Below, one piece after another: positions 1 through 9,353 of a DNA stretch of 64,000 bases. Made by a program: the position numbers and the translations under genes. The notes beneath the pieces were generated by a model. The model saw nothing but the letters and a program-made list of their open reading frames with translations, was not told the origin of the DNA and did no database searches. This stretch comes from Symbiodinium natans. Taxonomy: Eukaryota > Sar > Dinophyceae > Suessiales > Symbiodiniaceae. The stretch is from positions 124,001 through 188,000 of the forward strand of contig CAJNDS010001001.1 in assembly GCA_905221605.1 (NCBI GenBank), in the 5' to 3' direction. The first letter of the stretch is position 1; each line of letters opens with the position of its first letter.

Positions 1-18
1 TGGCTGCCTAACTGACAC

Positions 19-48
19 CGGGCATGTTGTTGCGGCCCGTCAAGGACG
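19..48 (-). CDS. Exon candidate, unknown gene
   Basis: Open on the minus strand (VLDGPQQHAR) between an acceptor CCCCAG and a GTGTCA donor. Very short, so weak; it would be the last exon seen at the window edge, and the gene continues outside. Confidence 0.25.
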
Positions 49-125
49 CTGGGGCGGGTATAGGCTGCAGGGTTTGGGGCTTCTACGGGCAACCCCCAAA
101 ACCCCAAATCAAAAAACCCTAAACC

Positions 126-226
126 TTGGGATGTTCCCCGTTTTACTAACAGTCCTTAATGGGGATTATCGTACCCCCTTTAGAATGCCTACTAAGGACT
201 GCTTCGTATACGGGGGAAGATCCCAA
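126..226. mobile_element. Palindromic element, family A (copy A1)
   Basis: Ends TTGGGATGTTCCCC and GGGGGAAGATCCCAA are inverted repeats; the centre has CAGTCCTTAAT against its reverse complement. It sits inside a CCCTAAA tract, with CCTAAACC on both sides, compatible with a duplicated telomere-like target. Confidence 0.7.
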
Positions 227-320
227 CCCTAAACCCCCCAAACGCCCAAATCTAAAAAAAAACTAAACCCTAACCCTAAATCCTACACCCTATAAACCCC
301 CAAAAACCCAAACGCTGAAC

Positions 321-382
321 CCGGGCCGGCTGCTGGGCTGGCTGCCCCCCACGCTGGCAGCGCCCGCTCGTATGGTCCCTTC
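321..382 (-). CDS. Exon candidate, unknown gene
   Basis: Open minus-strand frame (KGPYERALPAWGAASP...) after acceptor CCCAG and before donor GG|GTTCAG, which is a telomere-like unit variant. GC-rich island inside repeats. No recognised domain. Confidence 0.35.
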
Positions 383-436
383 CTGGGTTTAGGGTTTAGG
401 GTTTAGGGTTTACAGGGATGAAGGTGCTGAAAGGTA

Positions 437-551
437 CTTGGAGGTTCATGATTGCTTAACTTATACGTAGGGTTATAAGGACGGGAACTATGGTCATAAC
501 CTTATCTAGGGTACTTATAACCCTACTTCTGAGTACCCATGAACCTCCAAG
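437..551. mobile_element. Palindromic element, family B (copy B1)
   Basis: Arms CTTGGAGGTTCATG and CATGAACCTCCAAG, with inner arms around AGGGTTATAA/TTATAACCCT. A GTA precedes the left end and follows CCAA at the right end, a possible 3 bp target duplication like that of the element in the oxidase gene (10905-11081). Confidence 0.75.
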
Positions 552-673
552 TAGGGTTTTAGGGATTTAGGGGGGGGGGGGTGGGGTTTAGTCTGGGGCT
601 GATAATGAGGGGGTGTTTAGGGTTAGGACTAGGGAAGGCTAAGGCCTCAGGTTTTGAATTCAAGAACCATCAC

Positions 674-746
674 AGTGGACATGTCCAGGCGAGGCTTTTC
701 CACAAGCTGTGATCCACGAGCATGCGAAGTTCAGCCATCCGGTGAG
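674..746 (-). CDS. Exon candidate, possibly an initiating exon
   Basis: Minus-strand frame reads MAELRMLVDHSLWKS... from an ATG at 738 and stays open to a GTGATG donor. It could be a first exon (no acceptor AG is seen just upstream) or an internal exon. Product unknown. Confidence 0.4.
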
Positions 747-962
747 CCCAAGTACCCTAAACCCTAAACCCTAAACCCTAAACCCTAAACCCTAACCCCG
801 CACATCATACATAAGACCCTGCTTTAGTCTTCTCGGGTTTCTCCGGAATCTAGTTTAGCCAGCCTGAGGCGGCTGGCTTTGCCCCCCGTCCCCTGCCCTG
901 TAATAGAGTTTAGGGTTTAGGGTTTAGGGTTTAGGGTTTAGAGGTTTACCGGTCTACCCTAA

Positions 963-1050
963 CGAACCTACATTTTTGTAGGTTCTTAGTCTAAAGCACA
1001 TATTCTGATTCCTGGGTAACCTACAAAACAGCAGGTTTTGGTTTCTTAAG
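963..1050. mobile_element. Short palindromic element, family G
   Basis: Hairpin GAACCTACA..TGTAGGTTC followed by a looser right part (TTCTGATTCCTGGGTAACC). Relatives with the same AGAACCTAC..GTAGGTTCTTAG core occur near 7426-7500, 17092-17170, 21766-21840 and 33222-33296. Confidence 0.5.
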
Positions 1051-1189
1051 GGAGCGATTAGGGTAGGGGTAGGGTTTAGGCAGTATGTCAGCATCTAGTT
1101 CAAGTATATGGGGAGCTTTCAGTTCTCGAAACCCTTAAACCCTAAACCCTAAACCAAAAACCCCCCTATGGACCCTAACAATTAAACAC

Positions 1190-1291
1190 TTAGGATGTTC
1201 CCCCCTTATACTAAGAGTCCCTAGTAGGGATTATCGTACCCCCTATTATCACCCCTATTCAGGACTGTTAGTATAAGGGGGAACATCCCAA
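1190..1291. mobile_element. Palindromic element, family A (copy A2)
   Basis: Left arm TTAGGATGTTCCCCCC and right arm GGGGGAACATCCCAA; inner CAGTCCT/AGGACTG pair. Lies in a CCCTAAA tract. Confidence 0.7.
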
Positions 1292-1321
1292 CCCTAAACC
1301 CTAAACCCTAAACCCTAAAGC

Positions 1322-1423
1322 CTGAAGGGGATCGTGGGTGCATCTCAGGTGCCGCGCAGCTTGTGAGCGCCACTTGGCGAGCAGCCGCTCGCCAAGACAG
1401 ACCAAAGCCTCCGTATTGGTGAC
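1322..1423 (-). CDS. Exon candidate, unknown gene (34 codons)
   Basis: Acceptor GGGTAG, then 34 open codons (VTNTEALVCLGERLLAKW...) ending CAG before a GC donor (GCTTTAGGG). Good codon texture; GC donors are known in dinoflagellates. No domain recognised. The exon abuts telomere-like repeat on its 3' side. Confidence 0.55.
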
Positions 1424-1558
1424 CTACCCTAAGCGTGAAACCCAAAAGTTCGAGGGTTTCGGGTTCAGGGTTTAGGGTTGGGGGAACCTACCCCCAGAAA
1501 AATTGGAAAGATAAACCCTGAACCCTAAACCATAAACCCTAAACCCTCTCTAGGTCCT

Positions 1559-1636
1559 AGATGGCCCGACCACTGCCGCCCGAGAATCGCAGGTGCCGCT
1601 GCCGACCAGGACAGCCTTGACTCCCACTCCTGGTCG
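1559..1636 (-). CDS. Exon candidate, unknown gene
   Basis: After CTCAAAG the minus frame reads RPGVGVKAVLVGSGTCDSRA..., Gly/Val rich, ending near CTAG|GACC. The 3' boundary is uncertain (a GT lies 16 bases earlier). Family A copy A3 lies just upstream of it. Confidence 0.45.
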
Positions 1637-1662
1637 CTTTGAGCAGTACTTGGAGTTTAGGG

Positions 1663-1766
1663 TTGGGATGTTCACCCTTGGGCGAAAAGTCCTTAAATCG
1701 GGATTGCAATAGGCTTTCTATACAGTCCCTACTAATGAGTTTTTGTATAAAGGGGGAACATCCCAA
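1663..1766. mobile_element. Palindromic element, family A (copy A3)
   Basis: TTGGGATGTTCACCC ... GGGGGAACATCCCAA with CAGTCC(C)TACTAA inner segment. Diverged left arm. Confidence 0.6.
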
Positions 1767-2396
1767 GTTTTGGGGGTACTTCGAAGCAAGGAAGATGCAA
1801 ATGTCGACGCAGCCCTTCTAGAGGACAAAGGTTGCAGGGCCCTAGACCTGCGACCTCAACCTTTTTCGGGGTCGAGACCTAGACCCAAGAGTAGTTTAGG
1901 GTTAAGAAAAGTGCCGTTTTTTGGTTTAAAGGGGTTTATGAGTGACCCTAAACCCTAAACAACAAGGGAATAAGGGCCCACTCTGCGTCCTATTCAGTCG
2001 GCGGATGCCCCTGCTGGGGTAACAAGCAAGCTTAGGCTTGGCATACAGTCTCATTCGTGATGCCACCAAGGGCACAAGAATATGCTTCTCTATATCATGC
2101 AGCACCCTAAGGCTCTCTAAGGCGTCTTATTTGAGGGTTTTTGGGCCACAAAGGCCTTCTACATAAGTTCGTTGGGCTATGTTGAGCCTACCCAGGGCAG
2201 TTGCCAAACCATGGGCCTGATCCAGGGCCCAAGTGCCCCAATATGTCAGGTGTTTAGGGAGGCCGAAGTAGGATGTGTGTGGATTTTTCTTCGGCCATGC
2301 AATTGGAACCAGCTCGCCGCCAGTATCAGTAGCATTCTTGCGTGCATCTCGCATCGCCACGCAAGCCCTGGTTCCCCGAAAACCGGAGTCGTTCAC

Positions 2397-2475
2397 CCCG
2401 GGTACACCCCCATGGCGACAAGGAACAGCAGCTTTTCATGCACGAGTGCGGGGAGACACCAGACGAAGCGCAGGA
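2397..2475 (-). CDS. Exon candidate, Cys/Ser-rich
   Basis: Acceptor GAAGCAG, open frame SCASSGVSPHSCMKSCC..., donor GG|GTGAAC. Both splice sites are good and the frame has four closely spaced cysteines. Function unknown. The stretch 2127-2396 below it is open in part but shows no convincing protein. Confidence 0.5.
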
Positions 2476-2533
2476 CTGCTTCGGAGCTTACCCTAAACCC
2501 TAAACCCTAAACCCTAAACCCTAAACCCTTTGC

Positions 2534-2806
2534 TTGGAGGTTCATGGGTATTGGTAAGTAGGGTTATAAGTACCCTAACTAAGGTTATAACCACACTTAC
2601 GCCGTCGCCTCACTTGGAAGTTCATGCCTGCCTTATCAGAAGGGGTAGAGAGTGGGGTGTGGATAGATTTTCTCGGGTGCTTATCACAACTTGGGTTTCT
2701 ATAGTTATGACCTTATCTTGGTGGCTTCTAGCAAGTAGGGTTTCTATAGTTATGACCTTATCTTGGGTGCTTATAGACTACTTACAAGTACCCATGAACC
2801 TCCAAG
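2534..2806. mobile_element. Two family B elements, tandem and rearranged
   Basis: CTTGGAGGTTCATGGGTA at 2534 begins a half element; a second left end CTTGGAAGTTCATG starts near 2612, and the right end ACCCATGAACCTCCAAG closes at 2806. A TAGGGTTTCTATAGTTATGA segment is duplicated inside (about 2693-2765). Confidence 0.65.
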
Positions 2807-2893
2807 CAGTTTTCGCATGTAAGACATGGCTTTTGCAACAACAACAACAACAACCAGGAACAACGCACAGAGCTTATGCAATTTGCAATCAGT

Positions 2894-4672
2894 TCAAAGC
2901 AAGATTCGGTGGAGCTCTTCCTGCACAGCCTCCAGAACCGAATACATGTCCGGTCGCGATGCTCGGGACGGGATCACGTTGCTGGCCGCTTTGGCTGCGG
3001 AGGAACATCTGCAGAGATAAGCCCTGAAACCAGCACTCTTTCTTTGAGGTGGGTTTAACCTTACACTTTGGGATGTTCCCCCCTTATGCTCACAGTCCTT
3101 AAAGGTATTATAGTACCCCGCAGTATCGTCCCCATTAAGGACTGCGAGTATAAGGGGGAACATCCCAACTTACACGTCTTGCAGCAGGTGACTGCCAAAG
3201 CTTGGTCAGCCATTGAGACCAAGCAAGACACCCCACTCCCCTAGAGCCGCCCACAGCTATAGAGACTCTCTCACCCAGGTTTAGGGTCTAGGGTTTAGGG
3301 TTTAGGTTTAGGGTTTAGGTTTAGGGTTTAGGGTTTAGGGTTTAGGGTTTAGGGTTTAGGGTTTAGGGTTTAGGGTTTAGGGTTTAGGGTTTAGGGTTTA
3401 GGGTTTAGGGTTTAGGGTGAAGCACCCTAAACCTAAACCCTTCTTGCCTAAACCCTGAACCCGCACACTTTCTTGAACCTGCCATCAATGATCAAAGCCC
3501 CCTTCAAGGGTCTAGGGTCTAGGATGTAGGGTCTAGGGTGTAGGGTTTAGGGTGAGAAGCCACAACCTACTTATTTGGAGGCTCTGAGTATGAAACCTGC
3601 AAAATAGTAGGCTTGGGCTTGTAAGGGCAACCCCGAGCCCCAGTGAAAGGCTCCGACAACTCCAGCTCCACGGCACCATATCGTCCTACAGAGGCTCCTC
3701 GGGGCGACGGCAGCTTGAGGGCAGGTATTCTGTCAGGCTTCGTTGGGTTGATGAAACATCCGAACTCTAAGCATGGGGAAAATAAGGGTACTGCTGGGAA
3801 TGCTAGTAGGAGTGCGGCTTCTTCATTGTAGAACCTCTGCCCTGTTCATATAACCCCGGAAGCCTGATGACACCCCCAAGCCCTAAATTTCCTAAACCCG
3901 AAACCCTAAACCCCGCCACGTCCGCAGGCTCCATGGGTTCGATCCCCGATACGCTGCCACAGGGCATTCTGCATTCCATCGGTAGGAGGCTTCTTGACAG
4001 GTAGAAACAGTTATCCACATGCAAGTAAACAAGATTCCAAGGGCCCTAGAAATCAGGATACATAAGGACACCCAAAGCTGTGCAGGTCCCTAGAACAAGA
4101 GGTAAGCTGTCAGAGGTGTTGAAGACTCTCATGGTCTACTTAGAGGTTCATTTGGGTACTTGCAAGTGGGGTTAGAAGTCGGGCAAGTTATGACCTGATT
4201 TAGGGCACTTACAATAACCCTACACACAAGTACCCATGCACCTCCAAGCACCCTAAACCCTAAACCCTAAACCCTAAACCCTTAACCCTAAACCCTAAAC
4301 CCTCAACCCTACTGGGAGCCCCGCCCCAGCCGCTCTCGCTCCGTGCCCCCTCGGAGGGCCGCCCTCGACGTGAAGGTTCCTCAAGAGGCGGACGCCAAAC
4401 CCTAAACCCAAAAGTTATAATTAAACCCTAAACCGTAAACCGTAAACCCTAACCCCAAGCCCTAAACCCATCTAGACCCTAAACCCTGAACCGAATCGCA
4501 TGGTTTCAGGCCTATGTTTGTTTCGGGTTCAGGGCTCAATATGTTGTGCTCGAATTTTTGGTCTTAAGGGAAAAGGATGGCTGTCCCCCTTGCTTACGGA
4601 TCTAAGCCCCCCCAGCCCCTACTTGGAGGTTCATGGTACTTCTTAACCAATTAGAAGTGTGCTTATAACCCA

Positions 4673-4712
<40 letters not shown>

Positions 4713-5083
4713 TGAGTACAGTTATACGTCATACGTCCAGTTGTACTTGGTTAGTAAGCACCATGAACCTCCAAGTAAACTCTAAACCTCGAGAATCTTG
4801 AGCCCGCCGTCTCCAGGGGGCTCTCCCACCTGAAGCTGGCTGCGTCCGTAGGGTTTAGGGTGTTTAGGGTGTTTGGGGTGTTTACGGTGTTTAGGGGGTT
4901 TAGGATGTTTACGGTGTTTAGGGGGTTTAGGGTGTTTCGGGGGGTTTGGGGGGGGTTTAGTGGGGTTTAGGGGGGTTGGGGGTTCCCTAAACCCTTCTTC
5001 TCCTGTGTGCCCGCGGCGGCTGCCGGTACTCGGGCGTTGGGCCCACCTGCCGAACTTTTCGAGCTGCTTTGGGCTGCAGACAT
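2894..5083 (-). CDS. Candidate eight-exon gene, unknown product
   Basis: Exon candidates in order: 5083-4993 (ATG start, MSAAQSSSKSSAGGPN..., ends G|GTTTAG), 4829-4788 (VGEPPGDGGLKILE, CTTCAG to GAG|GTTTAG), 4401-4313 (FGVRLLRNLHVEGGPP..., acceptor TTTAG in a telomere-like unit), 3992-3912 (KPPTDGMQNALWQRIG..., ends GGG|GTTTAG), 3713-3632 (LPSPRGASVGRYGAVE...), 3269-3174 (RVSIAVGGSRGVGCLA..., donor GTAAGT), 3008-2894 (after CTCTGCAG; two frames open, both reaching TGA). An eighth may be missing, since phases do not all agree. The N-terminus is low-complexity Ser/Ala/Gly. No family is recognised. The grouping into one gene is inference. Confidence 0.4.
3067..3168. mobile_element. Family A element (A4) with 7 bp target duplication
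   Basis: TTTGGGATGTTCC ... GGAACATCCCAA flanked by CTTACAC at 3060-3066 and 3169-3175. On the minus strand the upstream copy of the duplication contributes the GTAAGT donor of the exon ending at 3174, so the element forms most of a 165 bp intron. Confidence 0.85.
4139..4248. mobile_element. Family B element (B4)
   Basis: CTTAGAGGTTCATTTGGGTAC against GTACCCATGCACCTCCAAG; lies in an intron of the 2894-5083 model, next to a CCCTAAA tract. Confidence 0.7.
4622..4775. mobile_element. Family B element (B5) with (TA)n core
   Basis: CTTGGAGGTTCATGGTACTTC and its complement close at CCAAG 4775; a (TA) run of about 12 units plus T run (4676-4711) fills the loop. Within the 4788/4401 intron. Confidence 0.75.
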
Positions 5084-5589
5084 GGTCTAGAGCTCAGGAT
5101 TCATGTTGGAAACAACTATCTTCCAGAGCCCCTTAATTAAGGAGTGCACCCTAATTCGTACTAGGGGTCATCATTCTGAATTAGCGGTATATTCCTTAAT
5201 TAAGGGGTTGTGGAAGATCTGGGAACCCCCCCAAACTCCATAGACGTGTGACACTCGACCCGAACCTGAACGAATCCTGGACCCTGGACCCTGAACCCTG
5301 AACCCATGTGGCGTGGAAGGTAAACTCTACAGCCCATATGTTCCGACCCTAAACCCCATATCCCGAACCCAAACGCTAAACCCCATGACCTAACCTTGGC
5401 TACTCCCAAACCGAACCAGCTCCAAAACAAAACCCAGGGTTTAGGGGTTTGGGCCCAAAACCCAAAACCCAAAACCCTAAGCCCTGAGCCCTATAAGCCC
5501 TATAAGCCCTAAACCCTGAACACTAAACCCTAAACCCTAAACCCTAAACCCTAAACCCTAAACCCTAAACCCTAAACCCTCAACTTGAC

Positions 5590-5658
5590 AATCCTAAGCC
5601 GAGTAGTCTGGCCTACGCCCTGGGGAGCGGAGCTGGCCGAGGGTCTGAGCACCTTGAG
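5590..5658 (-). CDS. Exon candidate, unknown gene (23 codons)
   Basis: Acceptor AAATAAG, frame LKVLRPSASSAPQGVG..., donor ATT|GTCAAG. Strong codon texture, no domain. It may be the last visible exon of the gene upstream of the ATG at 5083. The stretch 5100-5517 shows no exon: repeats plus a TTAATTAAGG inverted pair (5133-5210). Confidence 0.5.
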
Positions 5659-5814
5659 CTTATTTGGGCGGTTCAGGGTTTAGGAATAGGTTTGGGTTTT
5701 AAAGGGTTTCTAGGGGTTTAGGGTCAGCTAGGGTTGAGGGGCTGTTGGTGCCTGTCTAGGTTTGGGGGTAGGGTGCAGCGGCTGGTCCTCTGTTTTTGTT
5801 TTTGTTTCCCTTTT

Positions 5815-6110
5815 TTTCTTTTCTCTCTCTCTCTCTCTCTGTAACTGACTCTGTCTCCGTCTCCGTCTCTCTCTCTCTCTATATCTCTGTCTCTCTCTCT
5901 CTCTCTCTTTCTCTCTGTCTCTAACTCTGTCTCCGTCTCCGCCTCGATCTCTCGCTGTATCTCTGTCCATAGCACTGTTCTTGGCCCCTACTTCTGAGGG
6001 GGGCCTGGCTCCAAGCTCCCGGCACACTCCTGCTGCCTGTTCTGTCTCCCTCTCTCTCTCTGCCTCTGTCTCTGCCTCTCTCTCTCTCTCTCTCTATCTC
6101 TATCTCTATC
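5815..6110. repeat. CT-rich microsatellite region
   Basis: TCTCTC runs with GTCTCCGTCTCC interruptions on the plus strand, GA-rich on the coding strand. The Arg/Glu-rich open frames here are artefacts of the repeat. Confidence 0.9.
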
Positions 6111-6370
6111 CCCACGGCTCTACGGCCTCTTATTTTGGCCTTCTTACATAAGGTCTTTGGCATGTGTTGACCCTAAGGGTATCTCTTCTCTTTGAACTCC
6201 AGCATGCCGCGCATGTTGGTCAAGGCCCAGACAAACACCTGAACATCCCTGGATGTGGGCGGTTTCGGGTTTAGGGTTTAGGGTTTATAGGGTTTAGGAT
6301 TTAGGGTTTAGGGCGCGGATCCTGACCAAGCCTTGCGCTTGTGTTTATAGGGTTTGGAGGGCTGAGGGCT

Positions 6371-6482
6371 CTGGGAGGGTTCATTTTGGGGTACGTAGAA
6401 GTTGGGTTATAAGTAGGGTAACTATGGTCATAACTTTATTTTAGGTACTTACAGCCCTACTTTTAAGTACCCAGATGAACTT
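6371..6482. mobile_element. Family B element (B6), degraded
   Basis: GGGAGGGTTCATTTTGGGGTAC ... AAGTACCCAGATGAAC with TTGGGTTATAAGTAG inner arm. Short fragments of the same right arm (AAGTACCCAAATGAAC) recur at about 6594 and 6698. Confidence 0.6.
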
Positions 6483-6772
6483 AACCCTAAACCCTAACCC
6501 TAGGCCGTACGGAACCTAAACAACCCTAAACCGTAAGCCCTAAACCCTAAGGCATATATGCCCTAAACCTAAACAAAGCCTAAGCCCCCACTTGTAAGTA
6601 CCCAAATGAACATAAACCCTAAACCCTAAACCCCAAGCGCTAAGCCCCAAGCCCCAAGCCCTAAGCCCTGAACCCTAAGCCCTAGGCCCCACTTGTAAGC
6701 ACCCAAATGAACCTCCCTAAACCCTAAACCCTAAACCCTAAACCCCAAACCCTAAACCCTAAACCGGTAAGC

Positions 6773-6849
6773 CCTCCATGCAACGAGCCCCTGAGCTTCG
6801 GCCCGGGCCTTTTTGGCCCGCTTCTCTTCGGCAAGAGGCGCGAGTTGCT
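6773..6849 (-). CDS. Exon candidate, Lys/Ala/Glu-rich helix
   Basis: Acceptor ACTAAG, frame QLAPLAEEKRAKKARAEAQ..., GC donor (GCTTACC). Charged helical composition suggests a coiled coil or linker. Function unknown. Confidence 0.45.
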
Positions 6850-6996
6850 CTTAGTTCTCTGAATTAGGGTTTAGGGTTTAGGGTTTAGGGTTTAGGGTTT
6901 AGGGTTTGGGGTTTAGGGTTACCCTTTTTGGGGTCCCCTATAGATATGAGGGGCCACCTTATATTGTAGTAACCCCGAAGGTGACCCGTAAGTTAC

Positions 6997-7055
6997 AGAA
7001 GTGGCCCTGGAGCTATGCGCACGGCTCCCTGCGTGTCTCGCCCATTCGGGCGGTT
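6997..7055 (-). CDS. Exon candidate, unknown gene
   Basis: CTCTTTGCAG acceptor, frame NRPNGRDTQGAVRIAPGPL, donor GTAACT. A competing exon at 7074-7100 (acceptor GCTTCAG) is too close to be used together with it. The plus strand is also open here, so strand is less sure than elsewhere. Confidence 0.4.
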
Positions 7056-7148
7056 CTGCAAAGAGTGCTCTACGCCGCCGCTACGAAATCTCTTCCCTCA
7101 CTGAAGCGAGCCCTTAGGCTCCCAAAACAAATGTAATCTTAGTTGTGC

Positions 7149-7240
7149 AGTAACCTGGGGGAACGAAAGGTTAACCTTTAGGATTGTAAGGGGATTCTAT
7201 TACCCCAAAAAGGTGAAAAGTTACCTATTCTACTACTAGG
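7149..7240. mobile_element. Palindromic element, family F (copy F1)
   Basis: AGTAACCTGGGGGAA ... GGTTACCTATTCTACTACTAGG with inner GGGGATT..ATTACCCC. A second copy is at 51480-51570. Confidence 0.65.
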
Positions 7241-8816
7241 TAATAAGAAGGCCTTTTGGCCCCAAAACCCAAAAAACAACGAGTCCTTCGAGCCTTTCGG
7301 AAGCGCTGTACAGCCACACACCATGCTGCGGATCGAGGACTCTGTCAAGCGCCCAAGCCCCTCAAACTCGCTAGTCGCGCCTCCCCTAGTTGGACAGGTT
7401 TGGGGCTTAAAGGCTCTACCCTAAGAACCCTAAACCTACTTTTTTGGTAGGTTCTGAGTGTATAAAACCCCTTAGACAATTCTTAGGACAATATGGTTTT
7501 GGGCTCTTACTTAGGCTCTTGGGATCAGGGTGCAACCCACAGGAACACTTATGGCTGGACGGCATCACAAGGCCCCCAGTCGTCGTTGAATGCCTCAGCT
7601 GCTTGTTGTTCCGTCTTTGCTGTCAAACCCTATAATCCACCCCTAGCCCAACCAAACGCCTAAACCCTATAAACCCCTAAACCCCCAAACCCTAAACCCC
7701 TAGGAATTGGCTGTCCCTATCTGCGGTGACAAGGACTGTGTGGTTTTGCTTTTGACGCTTGACTTGGAGATGCTTCGTGACCTTGGGGACCCAATGAAGC
7801 CCAAAAGGGTTTCACATGACCTTCATAGGGAGTATAACTTTTTAGTGTAGGGTTTGTATGATAGAATCCATGTTTTAGGGTTCACGTGGGAAGGCAAGCG
7901 ATGGCTTGGCTCTGCAAAGATCTGCTCACTGAAAACGGGGCACTGACACAGTTGAGGGCTTCGATGGCCCTCTCATGACAGCTCTAGGACTCTCGCCTGC
8001 TCACACCCAACTTCTTTAGGGCTCTAGACTACAGTTTGCTTAAGAACCCGAAAAGAATAAATGAACATAAAAAAACACTCCCTATATTAACCTTAATAAG
8101 GAAGAACATTCTGATTTTTTCTGGGTTCTTAAGCAATCAGAAGAAGACACACTGGCTGCCATTCTAAGATGGAAGGACATGTGAAGCTGTCAATCCGAGC
8201 TCTGGGGCGCCGGACTCTTCGGGAACATGGGCGCAGTGCTTCGCGGCTGCGCCCTGACAATGTCAGGGGGTTCGGTTCGGGAGCTCGGGTGGCGCAGCCA
8301 GGAGATTCGTGGAGCTGTCCTCCCATCATCATCATCATCATCACTTCACTGTTTTTCGTGTCTGACAATCACATTGCCATTCTACTACACAGAGTCCTGA
8401 ACAAACGTTCATGCATGTCAATGACACTCTTGCCTTTGCGGCCAACTAGTCAAGAGCTCGCCTGCATTGGGGGGGGGCTTGGCCTGGTCCCTTCCGGGAG
8501 GCAAGTTGTCATGTAGCAAAGTCGCGAGTAGAATATGGAAATATCTTCACTGCGTGGCCCTAAACCCCCTAAACCCTCAACCCTATATGGAAACATCTTC
8601 ACTGCGTGGCCCTAAACCCCCTAAACCCTAAACCCTAAACCCTAAACCCTAAACCCTAAACCCTAACCCCAAACCCCAAACCCCCCTCATTGTTGAGCAT
8701 TGCTATCCCTCGCATGCGAAGAAAGCACGGCAACTTTTGAGCAGGTAAGGCTGGCAAGAAGTAAGGCTGGCAAGGAGGCCGCCGCAGCATCAGGATGAAC
8801 ATGAGCAGGTCTCCCC
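7241..8816. other. Stretch without a convincing gene
   Basis: Contains a family G element (7426-7500), scattered CCCTAAA units, a tandem copy of an ATATGGAAA(T/C)ATCTTCACTGCGTGGCCC segment (8535 and 8586, next to telomere-like units), a (CAT)n run at 8326-8345, and a G run at 8468. Minus-strand frame 8290-8180 is open but has no splice support. Confidence 0.5.
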
Positions 8817-9028
8817 TACTCGGAGGTTCATGGGTGCCCATAACCCTATGTTTAAGTAGGGTTTAGTTTTTAGGGTTTTAGGGTTTTAGGGTTTTAGGGT
8901 TTAGGGTTTAGGGTTTAGGGTTTAGGGCTATAACCCTATTTATACGTCTACTTATACTACTTAGAGGACTTATAGGGGGCTTATGAGCATAGCTATAATT
9001 GGGGTTAAAAGTACCCTGAACCTCCAAG
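8817..9028. mobile_element. Family B element (B7) interrupted by a telomere-like tract
   Basis: Left end CGGAGGTTCATGGGTGCCC and right end GTACCCTGAACCTCCAAG belong to one family B element; about 70 bp of TTTAGGG/TTTTAGGG units (8861-8927) lies between its inner arms. Confidence 0.65.
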
Positions 9029-9210
9029 CATACAACTGTGCTGCACGTGTGGCAGAGTAAGGCCTTGCTGCTTTGAAAAGCTTCACGCACAAAACCTGCG
9101 CTTCTTTGAAACGTGGTCGGAACGGTTACCCTATATCCTTCCAGAGACCGAAAAAATGAGGGGTCCTCTTGGGGCCCTATGCATTGTACGAGGTTCCTGG
9201 AAGCATAGGG

Positions 9211-9326
9211 TTACCCTAAGGGTCCATGTACCCCATCATCGTGTACTCGGGCCCTAAAGTCCCTAAATAGGAGCTACTTTTAGGCCCAAGTATTCCCTAT
9301 TTCGGTACATGGACCCTTAGGGTTAG
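9211..9326. mobile_element. Palindromic element, family D (copy D1)
   Basis: CTAAGGGTCCATGTACC (9216) pairs with GGTACATGGACCCTTAG (9304); inner GGGCCCTAAAGTCCCTAAATA. Other copies are near 19528-19636 and 63281-63380. Lies 28 bases past the stop codon of the oxidase gene. Confidence 0.75.
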
Positions 9327-9353
9327 TTAGGACATTCATTCAAACATGAATTG

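Noticed and set aside
3280-3417. Chromosome end or functional telomere
   Set aside because: The tract is internal, flanked by unique sequence, and other tracts point both ways.
5724-6163. Open frames rich in Arg/Glu/Asp
   Set aside because: They translate a CT/GA microsatellite in several frames at once.
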